Shown: positions 11,545-22,230 of the stretch, piece by piece
Layout of the letters: every line of letters starts with the position of its first letter
Position numbering within the stretch: the first letter of the stretch is position 1
Assembly: GCA_024362935.1 (NCBI GenBank)
Contig: JANCRA010000066.1
Coordinates: 2,285,501-2,349,500, forward strand
Origin: Setophaga petechia
Lineage: Eukaryota > Chordata > Aves > Passeriformes > Parulidae
Length of the DNA: 64,000 nt
Reading direction: 5' to 3'
Translations under genes and position numbers: made by a program
Notes under the pieces: model-generated
Database searches by the model: none
Seen by the model: the letters and a program-made list of their open reading frames with translations, nothing else
Told to the model about the DNA's origin: nothing

Positions 11545-13539
11545 AAAATGTGCCCTGCCAGCAGAGTGTCCTGGTGACAGCCAGGCAGAGATGGGCAATG
11601 GAGACTCAGGGAGCACCTGCAGACCCCTCCAGCACACAAAAGCTGACATTGCCAGGGGCAGAAATACCCTAAATTCTGTCTAACAATCCAGCCAGACCGG
11701 CAGGGAGTGCAGGGCCGAGGTGCCCATGGCTTCAGCAGCAACTGCTACGATTTTGGGAGGAGCTGTGAGACCAGCCTGGCAGTGCAGCAGCAGCACACAC
11801 AGGGATGCTGCTGCCTCCTGCCGAGGCAGGGCACAGCAACAGTTGGTAACCACGTTATCAGCTCCAAAACAGGAACTTTTCAGTCTAAAATTAACACCAA
11901 GCAGGCTGAAATGCAGAGAAGTGCAACGTGGATCTGGTAAGTCTGGGTTGTGGGGCATGGACAGCGTTGTTGCTCTGGGTTTTCAGCTCACCCACTCCTG
12001 CTGCTGTGCGGGGTGTCTGTGTGAGAGCAGCACCAGTTTAACGAAAATTAAAATATAATCGAACACCTGTAACACAAAGTGTGGCATGGGAGGGTCTGCA
12101 GAGCAGCAGGGCTGTCATCAGAGGAGAGAGGCAGAAGGACAAGGCAGGAGTGAGGGTGGATTTCTCTCCCTGCACATTTCTGGAGCAGTGGTGCTCCCTC
12201 CAGGCAGTGTGTTGGCTGAGACAGGGGATAGGCTGCAAAGCCATCATTTTCTGAGCTATGTGTGGAAGAAGCCAAGAGGACAAGGTTGTAGCAAGCCCAT
12301 ATTTCCTCACTGTCAGTACTCCAGGTGGAGGAGCAGCTATGAAGGAGATGCTGCAGCCTCCAGCTCTCCCCTTTGCATCCTCTGCTGTTTCACTATCAGG
12401 ACCACAATTAGCCATGAACCCCACTCCTGCCTTGTGAAAATGTCAGCTTCCCAACATCCCTGAGAGAACAGATTTTCAAGAAAAACACAGATGTTAAATC
12501 AATTCCTCCATCTTTCCGCCCTCCTATTTTTTCAGGCTGCTAACATCGTCCTTTTGGGAATGTACTCATGAACCATAAACATCTGCTGGTTTGCTGCAAA
12601 CAATTCCCAGCCTTTAGCTGAACATCTCCTCTCTCCCTTTACTCCCTCCCAGCAGCCAGGCTGGCCACGCTGGGATGCTGTGAGATGAGGGACAGGCAGA
12701 GCCTGACTGACATTTTGCCTTTAGACATGAAAGAGGCGTTTGTGGTTTGTTTTCCCCCTCCAGAGGCAGCAGTTTAGAGAAGAAGAAATTAAAGGAGCAG
12801 AAATAGCTCCAGTGGCAGCTCATGAGAGTGGATTACAGGATGCAGAAGTTATGGAAATGTCAACAAGTGAGCAATGGGGTAACATTTTAGTGTTTTAATG
12901 TCCCCTGCCTGTGTCCTGCTCAGCACAGAGGGGTTGTGGCCATTGCCACCACATGTCCCATGTCACTGCAAGAGAAGACTCCACCCCTGGTTTGTGCCAG
13001 CAGAGATGCAGAGAAGTGACACCCCTAAAACAGGCACAGGTTTTGTGGTGCCAGCCCAGCTGAGTGGGCACCATGTTCCAACAACCTCCTGGGCACCTTG
13101 GAACATCCCAGTGCCCTTTGATCTTCACGCTTAAATAAACAAAAATTGAAATTTCCACTGCCAAGCTCTAAAACCAATTTAAATTTTCACTTTTTTGGGT
13201 CCAGGAAACACAATTTCTACATCTCAGATCTTGGTGCATCCTTCAGGCAGGCAGCAGGAAGAGCAGGGAGAGAGTTTCCCTCCAGCCTGGGAATTCAAAG
13301 GAATGTGTTCAAGCAGGGGGTATCAGGTCTTGGTTTCCAGCTGTAAAATCAGAAGCCTCTGGGGGTTTCTGGATGTTTTCCAGCTGCCACCTGCTTTCCT
13401 CTATTGTGCATCCTTTGTCCCTGCTGAAAAAATAACTCAGCTGTGTGGCTTTTCTTGGTTTTATGAAGAGTATTGTTGTTGGTTTATTTTCTCTTATTTT
13501 CCAGAAACATTCACGTTCGAGGATAAACTGCCACTCACG
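11545..13539. other. Unique sequence, no gene seen
   Basis: About 2 kb of single-copy DNA. Many frames of 60-128 codons overlap on both strands around 11680-12460 and appear non-coding. No clear repeat or splice-bounded exon was recognised. Confidence 0.5.
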
Positions 13540-13870
13540 TAGGAAGATTTAGTCCCTCTTCATAAAGTTATATATTACAAGTGAAAGGGAAACAAGCATG
13601 GGCTGGCAGCAGAAAATTGAATTAGCTCAGCAGTACACTACACAAAATAAGACAAATTTTGTACAGAAATATAATTGAAGCTGCATTATTTATCCTCCCT
13701 TTTTGGGTTATTTGTCAAAGTGAGCTGCAAGTTGCAAATTAAAAGAGCTATTGATTTTAAAGTTGTTTTTAAAGTATTTTCTGCATTCAGATCCTTGGAA
13801 ACAATTATCTCAAAGTGGTGCCAAGCAGCCAAATCCTTATTGGTGTTGGGTTCACAGAGATAATGTTCCA
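13540..13870. promoter_or_regulatory. Candidate conserved non-coding block
   Basis: Complex AT-rich single-copy DNA with TATATATTACAAGTG, AATTGAATTAGCTCAG and AAAGAGCTATTGATTTTAAAG motifs. It ends just before a CR1 tail. The regulatory role is inferred only from composition. Confidence 0.3.
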
Positions 13871-13916
13871 GCTTCTCTCCATTATTTTTGGACATTCAAA
13901 TTACTCTTTTTTTTTG

Positions 13917-14250
13917 TAGAATCATAGAAAAATGAATCATTAAAGTTAAAAAAGACTTCCAAGAGCATCGAGTCCAAGCTGTGCCCAATCCCCAGCTTGT
14001 CACTGAGTGCCACCTCCAGGGATGGGCACTCCAAACCTCCCTGGGCAGTTCCAAGGTCTGAGCACCCTTTCCATGGAGAAATTCCTGCTGGTGTCCACCC
14101 TGAGCCTGCCCTGGTGCAATCTGAAGCCATTTCCTCTCCTCCTGTCCCATTCCCTGGGAGCAGAGCCCAGCCTGGGGCTGTCCCCTCCTCTCAGGAGTTG
14201 TGCAGAGCCAAAAGGTCCCTCCTGAGCCTCCTTTTCTTCAGGCTGAACAA
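13917..14250 (-). mobile_element. CR1 LINE 3' fragment, reverse orientation
   Basis: The 3' tail reads TAGAATCATAGAA on the plus strand. It is followed by GAGTCCAAGCTGTGCCC, CAGTGCCACCTCCAGGGATGGGCACTCC, TCCCTGGGCAGTTCCAAGG, CCTTTCCATGGAGAAATTCCTGCTG and CTCCTGAGCCTCCTTTTCTTCAGGCTGAACAAC. This is the reverse complement of typical avian CR1. It is one of the longer copies here (about 330 bp), and the only clear reverse-oriented one. Confidence 0.93.
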
Positions 14251-14769
14251 CAGAAATTTCTTTTTCTGGGAAGAAATGGGTGCAAGTGGGATTAGAAGGG
14301 TTTGTTGAGCACAGCAGCAGCACCTGCAGGAAGAGCTCTGGCTGTCCTGGAATGTCCTGGAATGTCACCCAGAGACAGCATCTGCTCCTGCCACAGCACC
14401 AACCAGCTCAGAGCTCATCCCAGGGTCGAGGTTTTACCACTTTTACATTCCTGTTAAACTTCCCTGCTGCATTGAGAGGGCAAATGTCCCATCAAATAAC
14501 ATCAATCATTCTTTTCACAAATCCCCGCTGAGGACAAGGACCAGGAAATGTAGCCCAGCTGTTTCCCCATCCCAGTCTGGATGGATGGCAAGGTGCTGGC
14601 ACACCTTTCCTGCCTTGCCTGTGCTTGTGGCACGAGAGATTTGGGGACAGTTTGGGGAGGGGGTATTGCTTTTGTTTTGCAAAATAAACTGAAAACAGCC
14701 CTTGTGACTGCAAAAGAAAAAACCAAACTGCATTAAAAAATCCATCCCAAGCAGCATTTGAGCCATTCT
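14251..14769. other. Unique sequence, no gene seen
   Basis: Mixed composition with a short duplicated TGTCCTGGAA motif (14342-14362). Overlapping minus-strand frames at 14492-14863 look accidental. Confidence 0.5.
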
Positions 14770-15040
14770 CCATAGGCCCTAGGAGCCTCTTACTGTTTGA
14801 GTTAAGGCTCCTTATATAAAGTTTATGGGTCCCAGCGGGGTGTTTTGAGTAGATTACATTCACACCAGCTCATGCAACGCGGGCGTGAGCAGTCAGTAAA
14901 TCAGCCAGCTTAGCTTGAGAGCTGCTGCTCGTGCTGGCAGTGGTCTCAGGGCTGGGATAACACCTCCTGTTATTAGCTGACAGCTGGTAAACAAAGATCC
15001 TGCTCTGGTATACATTGGCAGGGCTTTTACAGCCTCAGCA
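14770..15040. promoter_or_regulatory. Candidate conserved non-coding block next to telomere-like array
   Basis: Complex sequence with GAGTTAAGGCTCCTTATATAAAG, CAGTCAGTAAATCAGCCAGC and TGTTATTAGCTGACAGCTGG motifs. A TATA-like element sits at about 14813. It could be an enhancer or a weak promoter. No transcript evidence is available. Confidence 0.25.
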
Positions 15041-15143
15041 CACGCACAGAGCTGGGGAAAATGCTGCTTCCATAAGGACGTGTGTCCCTGCAAGGGGCAG
15101 AGTGTGCCTGAGGGTGGGAAAGCTGGGCTGGTTTCACTGGTTT

Positions 15144-15831
15144 AAACCTAACCCTAAAATTTATCCCAACCTTAACCCTAACCCCAACGTAACCCAAATC
15201 CCAACATTTACTCTAACCCTAACACTAATCCTTACCCTAAACCTAACCCCAACCTTAACCCTTACCCTAACCATTACCCCAACTCTAACCCTAACACTAA
15301 TCCTAACACTTACTCTAAACCTAACCCTAACACTAATCCTAACCCTAATGCTAACCCCAACCCGAACCCTTACTCTAACCCTAAAACTAATCCTAATCCT
15401 TACCCTAACCCTAACTCTAACCCTAACACTAATCCTAATCTTTACCTTAAACCTAACCCCAACCCCAACCCTAAGCCTTACCCTAACCCTAACTCTAACC
15501 CTAACACTAATCCTAATCCTAACCCTAACCCTAACAATCATCCTAACCCTTACCCTAACCCCAACCCCAACCCTAACCCTTACCCTAACCCTAACTCTAA
15601 CCCTAACACTAATCCTAATCCTTACCCTAAACCTAATCCCAACCCCAACCCTAACCCTAACAATCATCCTAATCCTTACTCTAAACCTAACCCTAACCCT
15701 TACCCTAACCCTAACCCCAACCCTAACCCTAACAATAATCCTAACCCTTACTCTAAACATAACCCTAACACTAATCCTAACCCTAACAATAACCCTAACC
15801 CTTACCCTAACCCTAATCCCAACCCTAACCC
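15144..15831. repeat. Interstitial telomere-like (CCCTAA)n array
   Basis: About 690 bp of degenerate vertebrate telomere hexamers with the C-rich strand on plus. Common variants are CCCCAA, CCTTAC, TCTAAC, ACTAAT and AATCAT. A 40-bp variant block is present in identical form at 15401, 15479 and 15581. These offsets of 78 and 102 bp are both multiples of six, showing local homogenisation. The flanks are unique GC-rich DNA. The 306-codon plus-strand frame (alternating Thr/Leu) and the 199-codon minus-strand frame (alternating Arg/Val) are translations of the repeat. Confidence 0.97.
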
Positions 15832-16180
15832 AGACACCAGGATCCTTCTGCCCTCTGAGGTTCAGGTGGGTCAGGAGGGCTCAGACCTACTGCAGTTCTT
15901 GCAGCCATGGCAGAGATCCTGCTCAGTGGAACTGATGCTCCCAGATTCAGCTTTTTAGTGCTGTGTACTGCTCCAGCCTGGAGCCTGTGGTTCAGAGGGA
16001 TGTCAGGCTGGTGTGCATCCCATAACTCCAGACTGGGACAGCTGATGGGTCACACAGGGACCTGAGGAGGATCTGCTCCTGCTGGGCAGAAATCAGGCAG
16101 AGGTTTCACTTCTGGAGACCTCTCTCTTTCTCTGTGTCAGCCACTTAAACCAATATCTTGCTTTCAAATCCATGCCTCCA
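15832..16180. other. Unique sequence, no gene seen
   Basis: Ordinary GC-balanced sequence between the telomere-like array and an LTR. No feature is recognised. Confidence 0.5.
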
Positions 16181-16566
16181 TGATGCAGACATCTTTTATG
16201 GAAAATCTGTTCTTTAGGATTTTTCCTCCTGAGAAGCTGAGAAGCCTCAAGAACAAATTGTAACCATTGATTATCTGCTGCTGTGGAATGCAACAGGTGC
16301 ATCTGTGATTGGTCTCATGTGGTTGTTTCTAATTAATGGCCAATCACAGCCCAGCTGGCTCGAAGTCTCTGTTCAAGACAGAAGCCCTTGTTCTCATTCC
16401 TTCCTATTCAATTCTTAGCCAGCCTTCTGATGAAATCCTTTCTTCTATTCTTTTAGTATAGTTTTAATGTAATATATATAATAAAATAATAAATCAAGCC
16501 CTCTGAAACATGGAGTCAGATCCTCATCTCTTCCCTCAACCTGAGACCCCTGTGAACACCATCACA
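16181..16566 (+). mobile_element. ERVK-like solo LTR, family A
   Basis: It starts TGATGCAGACATCTTTTATGG and ends GTGAACACCATCACA. The core contains GCCAATCACAG, a TATATATAATAAAATAATAAATCAAG stretch with AATAAA (16488-16493), and AAACATGGAGTCAGATC. The flanking hexamers CCTCCA and CCCCAA agree at four of six positions, suggesting a decayed target duplication. Confidence 0.88.
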
Positions 16567-17151
16567 CCCCAACTCTGAATTTAGGCATTTATGGCTCTCA
16601 GATTTGAATACGAGGACTCTGAGCATCTCCTGTCTACACCTCCCTCCAGCACTGCTCCTGTCCTGTCCAGGAGCAGGAAAATGGGAGCCTGCCAGCTGGA
16701 AGAAATGCTTTTAATATGAAGGCACAAAACCAATTTCTTTGATATGTGGCAGCAGTAGGGATGTGATTGGCCAGGGAAGTCATCAGCAAGCAATTCTTCC
16801 AGTGGCGGATTGTTTAAGTCAACTGCACACTGATTTATTTGCTGTGTTCTAATTACTGAGGGAAAATGAGGGGAAGTCTGGTATTAGCAAAATCCCTCAG
16901 CTTATAATTACCCCATTCACTGGGTTTGGGTTTCACCACAACACAATCCCACCACTACACACGAGCACTTCAGCATTTAATTAAGGGCAGATAAAACTGG
17001 AGTCGTTGCCGTTTTCCATTCCAGCTCTTGCACAAAGCAGCTTAGGAGAGGCAGGAGAGGCTGAACGCTGAGTGTCTCCTCTGAAAAGCCAAGGAAACCT
17101 AACACAAAGCAGTTCTCTGTCTATTTCACCCACTTTCTATGGCCAGAACTG
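16567..17151. other. Unique sequence
   Basis: No gene or transposon is recognised. The part at 16790-16920 is AT-rich and complex (TTGCTGTGTTCTAATTACTGAGG) and may be conserved. Confidence 0.45.
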
Positions 17152-17775
17152 TGTGAAAAATGTGTATTTTATGATTGGCTTTTGGCAAATATTAAAATGA
17201 ATATTATATGTGTTATGTTAGAAAGTGATGCTGTATTAATTTTCTTAATTAGAGTGTTAAATATAGCTTTACGTTATAACATAATGTTTAAATAGAAACT
17301 ATGTATGTGGGATATTTTTTTAAAAGAAAGGAATTAGGTACTCACACCAGAGAGCAGCCACAGGACACCTGAATCTTTCAGAGAAAAAGAATTTATTGCT
17401 CTCTTATCAGAAGAAACAAACTTCTTCCTGCCTTGGTCAGCCATGAAGAGGATTCAGAGGAAGAAGTTGACACTGCCCAGACAGAATCCTTTGTTTAAAT
17501 GGAATTTATGCATCATGGATGAGATGTATGAATATGCAACAGGCTGTTGCTTTAAAGGGTTAATCCTCTGTTAACATGGGTCCTTTTTCGGGCTCATTTT
17601 GCCCAGAAAAGGTACATGGACTGTCTGTAACTCTTTGTTTTTATTGTCCAATATTGTCCTAAATCCAAATTGTCCAAATTTTTATTACTTTAATTATATT
17701 ACTATTTTTTAATTGCCATTTTATTAATATTAAACTTTTAAAATTATAAAAAACAAGGGATTGGCGTTTTTCACA
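17152..17775. mobile_element. Solo LTR-like element, family C
   Basis: The ends form a 9-bp inverted repeat, TGTGAAAAA and TTTTTCACA, with TG/CA termini as in retroviral LTRs. The total length is 624 bp. The sequence is strongly AT-rich. An AATAAA on the minus strand (plus TTTATT at 17392-17397) favours minus orientation but is not decisive. About 170 bp of the same family appears at 61013. The flanking hexamers GAACTG and GCTTGG match at only three positions. Confidence 0.75.
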
Positions 17776-17939
17776 GCTTGGTAAATCTGGTGTGTCAGAT
17801 GAAGAGAGCAGCAGCTCTCAGAGGCAGCAGCAGGAGCATCCCTGGGGCAGGGGTACCCACGGGGCTCCTGCCCTGCAGCACTCTGAGGAAAACAAAATAT
17901 CCTCTGCTGTTCTGGAGCCTGAAACATCTTTCCTTCTTT
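17776..17939. other. Short unique stretch
   Basis: GC-rich sequence between LTR family C and the following AT-rich block. Nothing is recognised in it. Confidence 0.4.
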
Positions 17940-18960
17940 TTTAAGAAGTCAGGAATTTGAAAGATGCAGCCTGGGCCTCTGCAAGAGGAAAAAAACAAAC
18001 CGAATATTTCTACATTTAAAAATGGTTTTGAAGTTCTGAATTTTTAGCAGCAAAGCCCTGAAATGCTCAGTGAAAAGCCTTTTCTGTGGGGAAAATCTGC
18101 CAGAACAGGCAGTTCTGAGCAACCCTGTAATTGCCATGAAATAAATAAACAGGTCTTGCTTATCAGCATCTGAAATAAATTTTGAGAAAAATAACATTTT
18201 AAGATACAGAAGCATATCTCTGTTTTGATAAACACCTCTACAAGTGGCACATTCCTCCTCCCTCGGGGTCTGTCCTTCCCCTCTCGTCGTGTTCTGCATT
18301 CATCACCTGGGAGTGAATCTCTCATAATTTAGATCCTGCAGCCGATAGTTTATGTGCAGCAGCGTCGCAAATGGAAGCTCCACTTTGATTTCCATTATGC
18401 ATTACCTTGTCTGACTCCCTTTTATTGTACAGTGGAGTAAATGACCTCCCAGATATTCAGGTTCAGATGTGGATGTGATGGTAAATTTAAGTCCTGAAAT
18501 TTCCATCCACTGATAAAATTGTATAATAAAAAAAATCACTTTCTTCTGCTAATATCTGCTTTTGGCTGTCACATCAGCGTTATGGCTAGATTGTATTTTG
18601 TAATATATCAGCATGGAAACCAATTGTTGTGTGCTGGTTTCTCTTTTGAAAATAATACAGCACAGGCTGAAAAATCAGTATATGAGTCGTCCTGCTTTTA
18701 TTTCTATCGGCTTTACATGAACTTGACAGATGATTGTTGGTATCAAATTTGCTGAGTATAACACTTAATTAAATATCTTTCCTCTTAGTATTGAACACCA
18801 CCTTGAATAAAATCACTCACTGTTGTTATGTTCTTTTAAGTTCTTCTGAGCCTTCTGATGTTTACATTCTTGTAATGATGTTTCTCATGCAGTTTTATGT
18901 AAATAATTATTGTTTTACATTCTTTTCTGGAGGAAGAGACATTTGATGGACTGTTGGTTC
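17940..18960. promoter_or_regulatory. Candidate cluster of conserved non-coding elements
   Basis: About 1 kb of complex AT-rich single-copy DNA with few CpG and no repeat signature. It includes TCCATTATGCATTACC (about 18391), CACATCAGCGTTATGG, ATGAACTTGACAGATGATTG and TTAATTAA (18765-18772). A 78-codon frame at 18519-18755 lies inside it but has no recognisable domain. In style this is among the stronger enhancer candidates of the window. Confidence 0.4.
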
Positions 18961-19124
18961 GTCCAGTGTCATTGGAGAGGTGACACTGTCATCCTCCAAT
19001 CCACTATCACTTTTGAAAATCTATAAATGTTAGAATCAGAAATTAAACTTCCCTTCTTTTTACCTTGGAGGTTCCAGTGTCTGCATGGTTTTATTTTGTG
19101 TCCTATAGCAAAACCCACCCTGGA

Positions 19125-19275
19125 TTCAGGCTTGGGAAGGTGTTTTGGGAAAGGATGTGCACTCACACATCCCTGGAGGTGTCCAAGACACAGCTGGATG
19201 TGGCACTCAGAGCTCTGGGCTGGCTCATTGCAGGTTGGACTCGAGTTCTTTTCCAGCCTTAATAATTCTGGGGTT
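19125..19275 (+). mobile_element. CR1 LINE 3' fragment
   Basis: CACATCCCTGGAGGTGTCCAAGACACAGCTGGATGTGGCACTCAGAGCTCTGGGCTGG and GTTGGACTCGAGTTCTTTTCCAGCC are present in CR1 order. The copy is 5'-truncated and its tail has decayed. Confidence 0.85.
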
Positions 19276-19539
19276 CTGATCCAGCCCCACTGGAGCCAGG
19301 GCTGCTCCTGCTCCCACCCAAACCCTGAGCCCATGGTCAGTGTTATCCCTCACAGTGTGTCTGTTAGAGCACACACACACCTCTGCAGCACTCCTCAGTG
19401 CCTTTAGAGGGTTAATTAATGAATGGCCCAGGCTGCTGAGCTTTGTTTTTGTGTATGAACAGCGTGGGAGCTGCTCAGTGGGGCTGCCCAGGAGCCCTGG
19501 CTGCTGCATTAGAGAGCCCAGAGCTCTGTCATTGCATGG
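19276..19539. other. Unique sequence
   Basis: GC-balanced sequence. A short (AC)n run lies at 19371-19380. No gene is seen. Confidence 0.45.
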
Positions 19540-19980
19540 ATAAATGTTATCATGTTCATCTCGTGTAGAAATTTATCCAGTTTATGCTGCAACCGAGAAA
19601 CATTAGTCCTGTAAACTCAAGTAATCTTCCTTCAGAGAACAACTACCCAATTACTAACATTACTTATTGAATTGGTTGCTTTCTCTATTAAACGGGACAC
19701 GGTGCCAATCAAATCAGATAATTCAGCCACAAAATCAATGGCACCACATTTACTCAATCAAATGCATTGCTCAGTATCTTATATCCATATGAAATTAAAG
19801 AGATGGATGTGCCAGCTGCACACTAGAATTGGGCTTCAGGACTTTGGCACATGCAGGTTAAAAAGAAGGAAATCGATGAGCAAGAGAGAATGTATTTGAC
19901 ATCAGTCACTGCTTTTAATACATTAATTTCTTCACTAGATTAATCAACTATTGATCATCCTTCAGCTTTCCCAGAAGCCA
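19540..19980. promoter_or_regulatory. Candidate conserved non-coding block
   Basis: Complex AT-rich sequence with GATAAATGTTATCATG, CAATCAAATCAGATAATTCAG, an E-box CAGCTG near 19815, and ACTAGATTAATCAACTATTGATCATCC. No repeat or coding pattern is visible. The regulatory role is inferred. Confidence 0.38.
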
Positions 19981-20137
19981 AGCATGTGATCTCTGCTGAG
20001 CAATCCCTGTCCAAAACCTCTGGACACAGGGATGGAGCATCCTGCCCAGGATCTCAGGGTGCTGTGGGTTACAGATGTGGCTCTGGAGCAGCACAGTTAA
20101 ATCCCAGCTGTCCATGGCCTGAGCTGGGTCTGGTTTG

Positions 20138-20696
20138 TGTCACTGTCATATTTTATGAAAAATCCCTTTGCCAGGATTCCTCTCCTGAGAAGCTGAGAAG
20201 CCTCAGAAAAGAAGTGTAAACAATAATTATCTGATTGCTTGGAATGTGTTTTGGAGGTTGCTCACCAACAGGTGCATCTTTGATTGCTTCCATGTGAATT
20301 GTTTTTAATTAATGACCAATCCCAGCCCAGCTGTGTCAGGACTCTGGTCAGTCGTGGGTTTTTTATTATTCATTCTTGTCCAGCCTTTTGATGTCTCCTT
20401 TCTCTTTCTTTAGTGCAGTCATGGTACATGATTTTTAGTAGAATAGAATAGAATAGAATAGAATAGAATAGAATAGAATAGAATAGAATAGAATAGAATA
20501 GAATAGAATAGAATATGACATTATATTATTATATGATAAAATATGATATTATATAATAGAATATTATATGATATTCTATTATTATATCATATTCTATGAT
20601 GTTATATGATTATAATATAATATAATATCAGCCTTCTAAGGACTTGGAGTCAATTCTCATCTCTTACCTCGTCCTGGGACCCACAAGAGCACCACA
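20138..20696 (+). mobile_element. ERVK-like solo LTR, family A (GTGACA subfamily), with microsatellite
   Basis: It starts TGTCACTGTCATATTTTATG and ends GAGCACCACA. It contains CTCCTGAGAAGCTGAGAAGCC, AATAATTATCTGATTGCTTGG and AATTAATGACCAATCCCAG, matching the reverse complement of the copies at 5064 and 34251. The AT-rich core has expanded to a pentanucleotide array and AT repeats. Matching flanking hexamers are not seen. Confidence 0.88.
20441..20632. repeat. (GAATA)15 followed by ATATGATA-type AT repeat
   Basis: Fifteen perfect GAATA units fill 20441-20515. They pass into imperfect TATTATATGATAATAT tracts to about 20632. The array sits at the LTR's AT-rich promoter/polyadenylation core, the same place as the array at 5131. 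Confidence 0.96.
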
Positions 20697-22183
20697 GCAA
20701 TTAATAACCACAGGCTTGAGCCTGGTTTATTTGACCTGGAGGTTTTTTGGGCCCTTCAGTGGCCCTGGCAGCCTGTGCAGAGCTGAATGTGGTGGGTCCT
20801 GGTGGGTTTGCCATCTCTAGGTTTGGCCCAGCACCCACCTGGAGGCTTTTGGTGGCCAGAATTGGGTGAGTGGGTCAGGTTTGCTGCTTCAGCCTTGCTT
20901 TAGTGATGGCATCACTGCAGGGTTTGTGTGTGTGCTGTGCCTGCACTGAGAACAGAACTGGGCTCTGTCCTTCTGCAGACGAGTGGAGACTTGATCCTTG
21001 CCTTTCCCACTCCAAAATGAAGTGCTCAGAAAGCATCTGAATGGGAAATCAAAGTGCCTGCACATACGGGGAGGGCAAGAAATCATCACTTATTTGTAGG
21101 CAAGCGACAATTTTTAATCTCAGCTTTGTGAAGGATCTGATTTACACCAGAACTGCTTATCTCCATGCCCTTGCTGCCCTTCTGCTTCCCTTTCTCAGCA
21201 CTGTGCCAACAACACAGCTGCTGTTTGTCTCTGAGAAAAGAAAAGAGACGGGAGGGGAAGGAAAAAGATATTATAAAAAGACATTGTAAGTTACCAGAAT
21301 AGAAACAATCCAAGCTCTGTGTCCTACTTTAGAACATGCTGATGCAAATAACAGGGAGCAAGTGGTTGGGATTTGTAAGTGGAGTGGCTTTGGTAAGACA
21401 CAAATATCCCTCCTTTGCCCTGAAATCAATTCTACAAGGCTGAGGATTGCCTGGGTTTGAGTTGGAGATAAAATTAATTAGCAGAGCAAGAGGCAGAGCT
21501 CGAGCTGGTTTGACTGGCCCAGCGTGTTCCACATCAACAGCAGCCCCAGGGGCCCTGGGGGGTTATCAAAGGGGATGTGACAGCCACAATTGCTGCCATG
21601 TGGAGATTCTGCACCACAGAGCCAGGCAGGTTGTTGAAACTGTGATTTTGCTGGGAACACCTGCTGCCAGCCAAGGGAATTAGGAAATTCATAGAAAATA
21701 GAAAAAAAAATGTGACCAGGCTCTGGTCACACCCTGGATTTGTACTGAAATCACAGGTGAAGAAGAGCAGCCTCCTTGCTCTATCCCCTGGCTCCTCATC
21801 CATCCTGGGGTAAAAAATTGTGTCCAAGAAGAAGTTACCCACACCAAGGCAGCCTAAAACCAGTTCAGGGAAGTTCCTGAACAAAGGGAACAATCCCTGA
21901 ACTTCCTACAGAGCTCACCACGATCTCACCCCCTGCTCTGCCTTGTAGGACACCAGCAGGCAAAGACTTTCCTTCCCTGGCCTTTCAGAAAGGTTTGGGC
22001 TCGGTGGGGATTCTGCAGGTGCTGGGGCCCTGCCCGTTCATTAATGTCAGAGCTGGGATCGATCTCTGAGCTCTCATCGACAGCAGCACCAGCACACCCG
22101 GCCCTGTGAGGAGAGCAGGAAAATGAGCACAGACAGATCTCTAATAATCACAGCTCCTCTTGGAGGAAACAAGGAAACAAGGC
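20697..22183. other. Unique sequence, no gene seen
   Basis: About 1.5 kb of mixed DNA. The stretch 21420-21480 is AT-rich with AAAATTAATTAGCAG. Frames of 60-119 codons (21329-21893) overlap on both strands without recognisable domains. Confidence 0.5.
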
Positions 22184-22230
22184 TTTTTTTTCTTTCTTTC
22201 TTTCTTTTTTTTTTTCCTTTTTTTTTCCCC
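22184..22230. repeat. Poly-T/(CTTT)n low-complexity tract
   Basis: Pyrimidine run of T8, TCTTTCTTTC, T-rich tracts and a C run. It could be the remnant A-tail of a reverse-strand retroposed sequence, but no retroposon body was recognised beside it. Confidence 0.9.

Noticed and set aside
15015..15935. 306-codon plus-strand frame and 199-codon minus frame
   Set aside because: They translate the telomere-like hexamers (Thr-Leu and Arg-Val alternation) and have no start context or domain.
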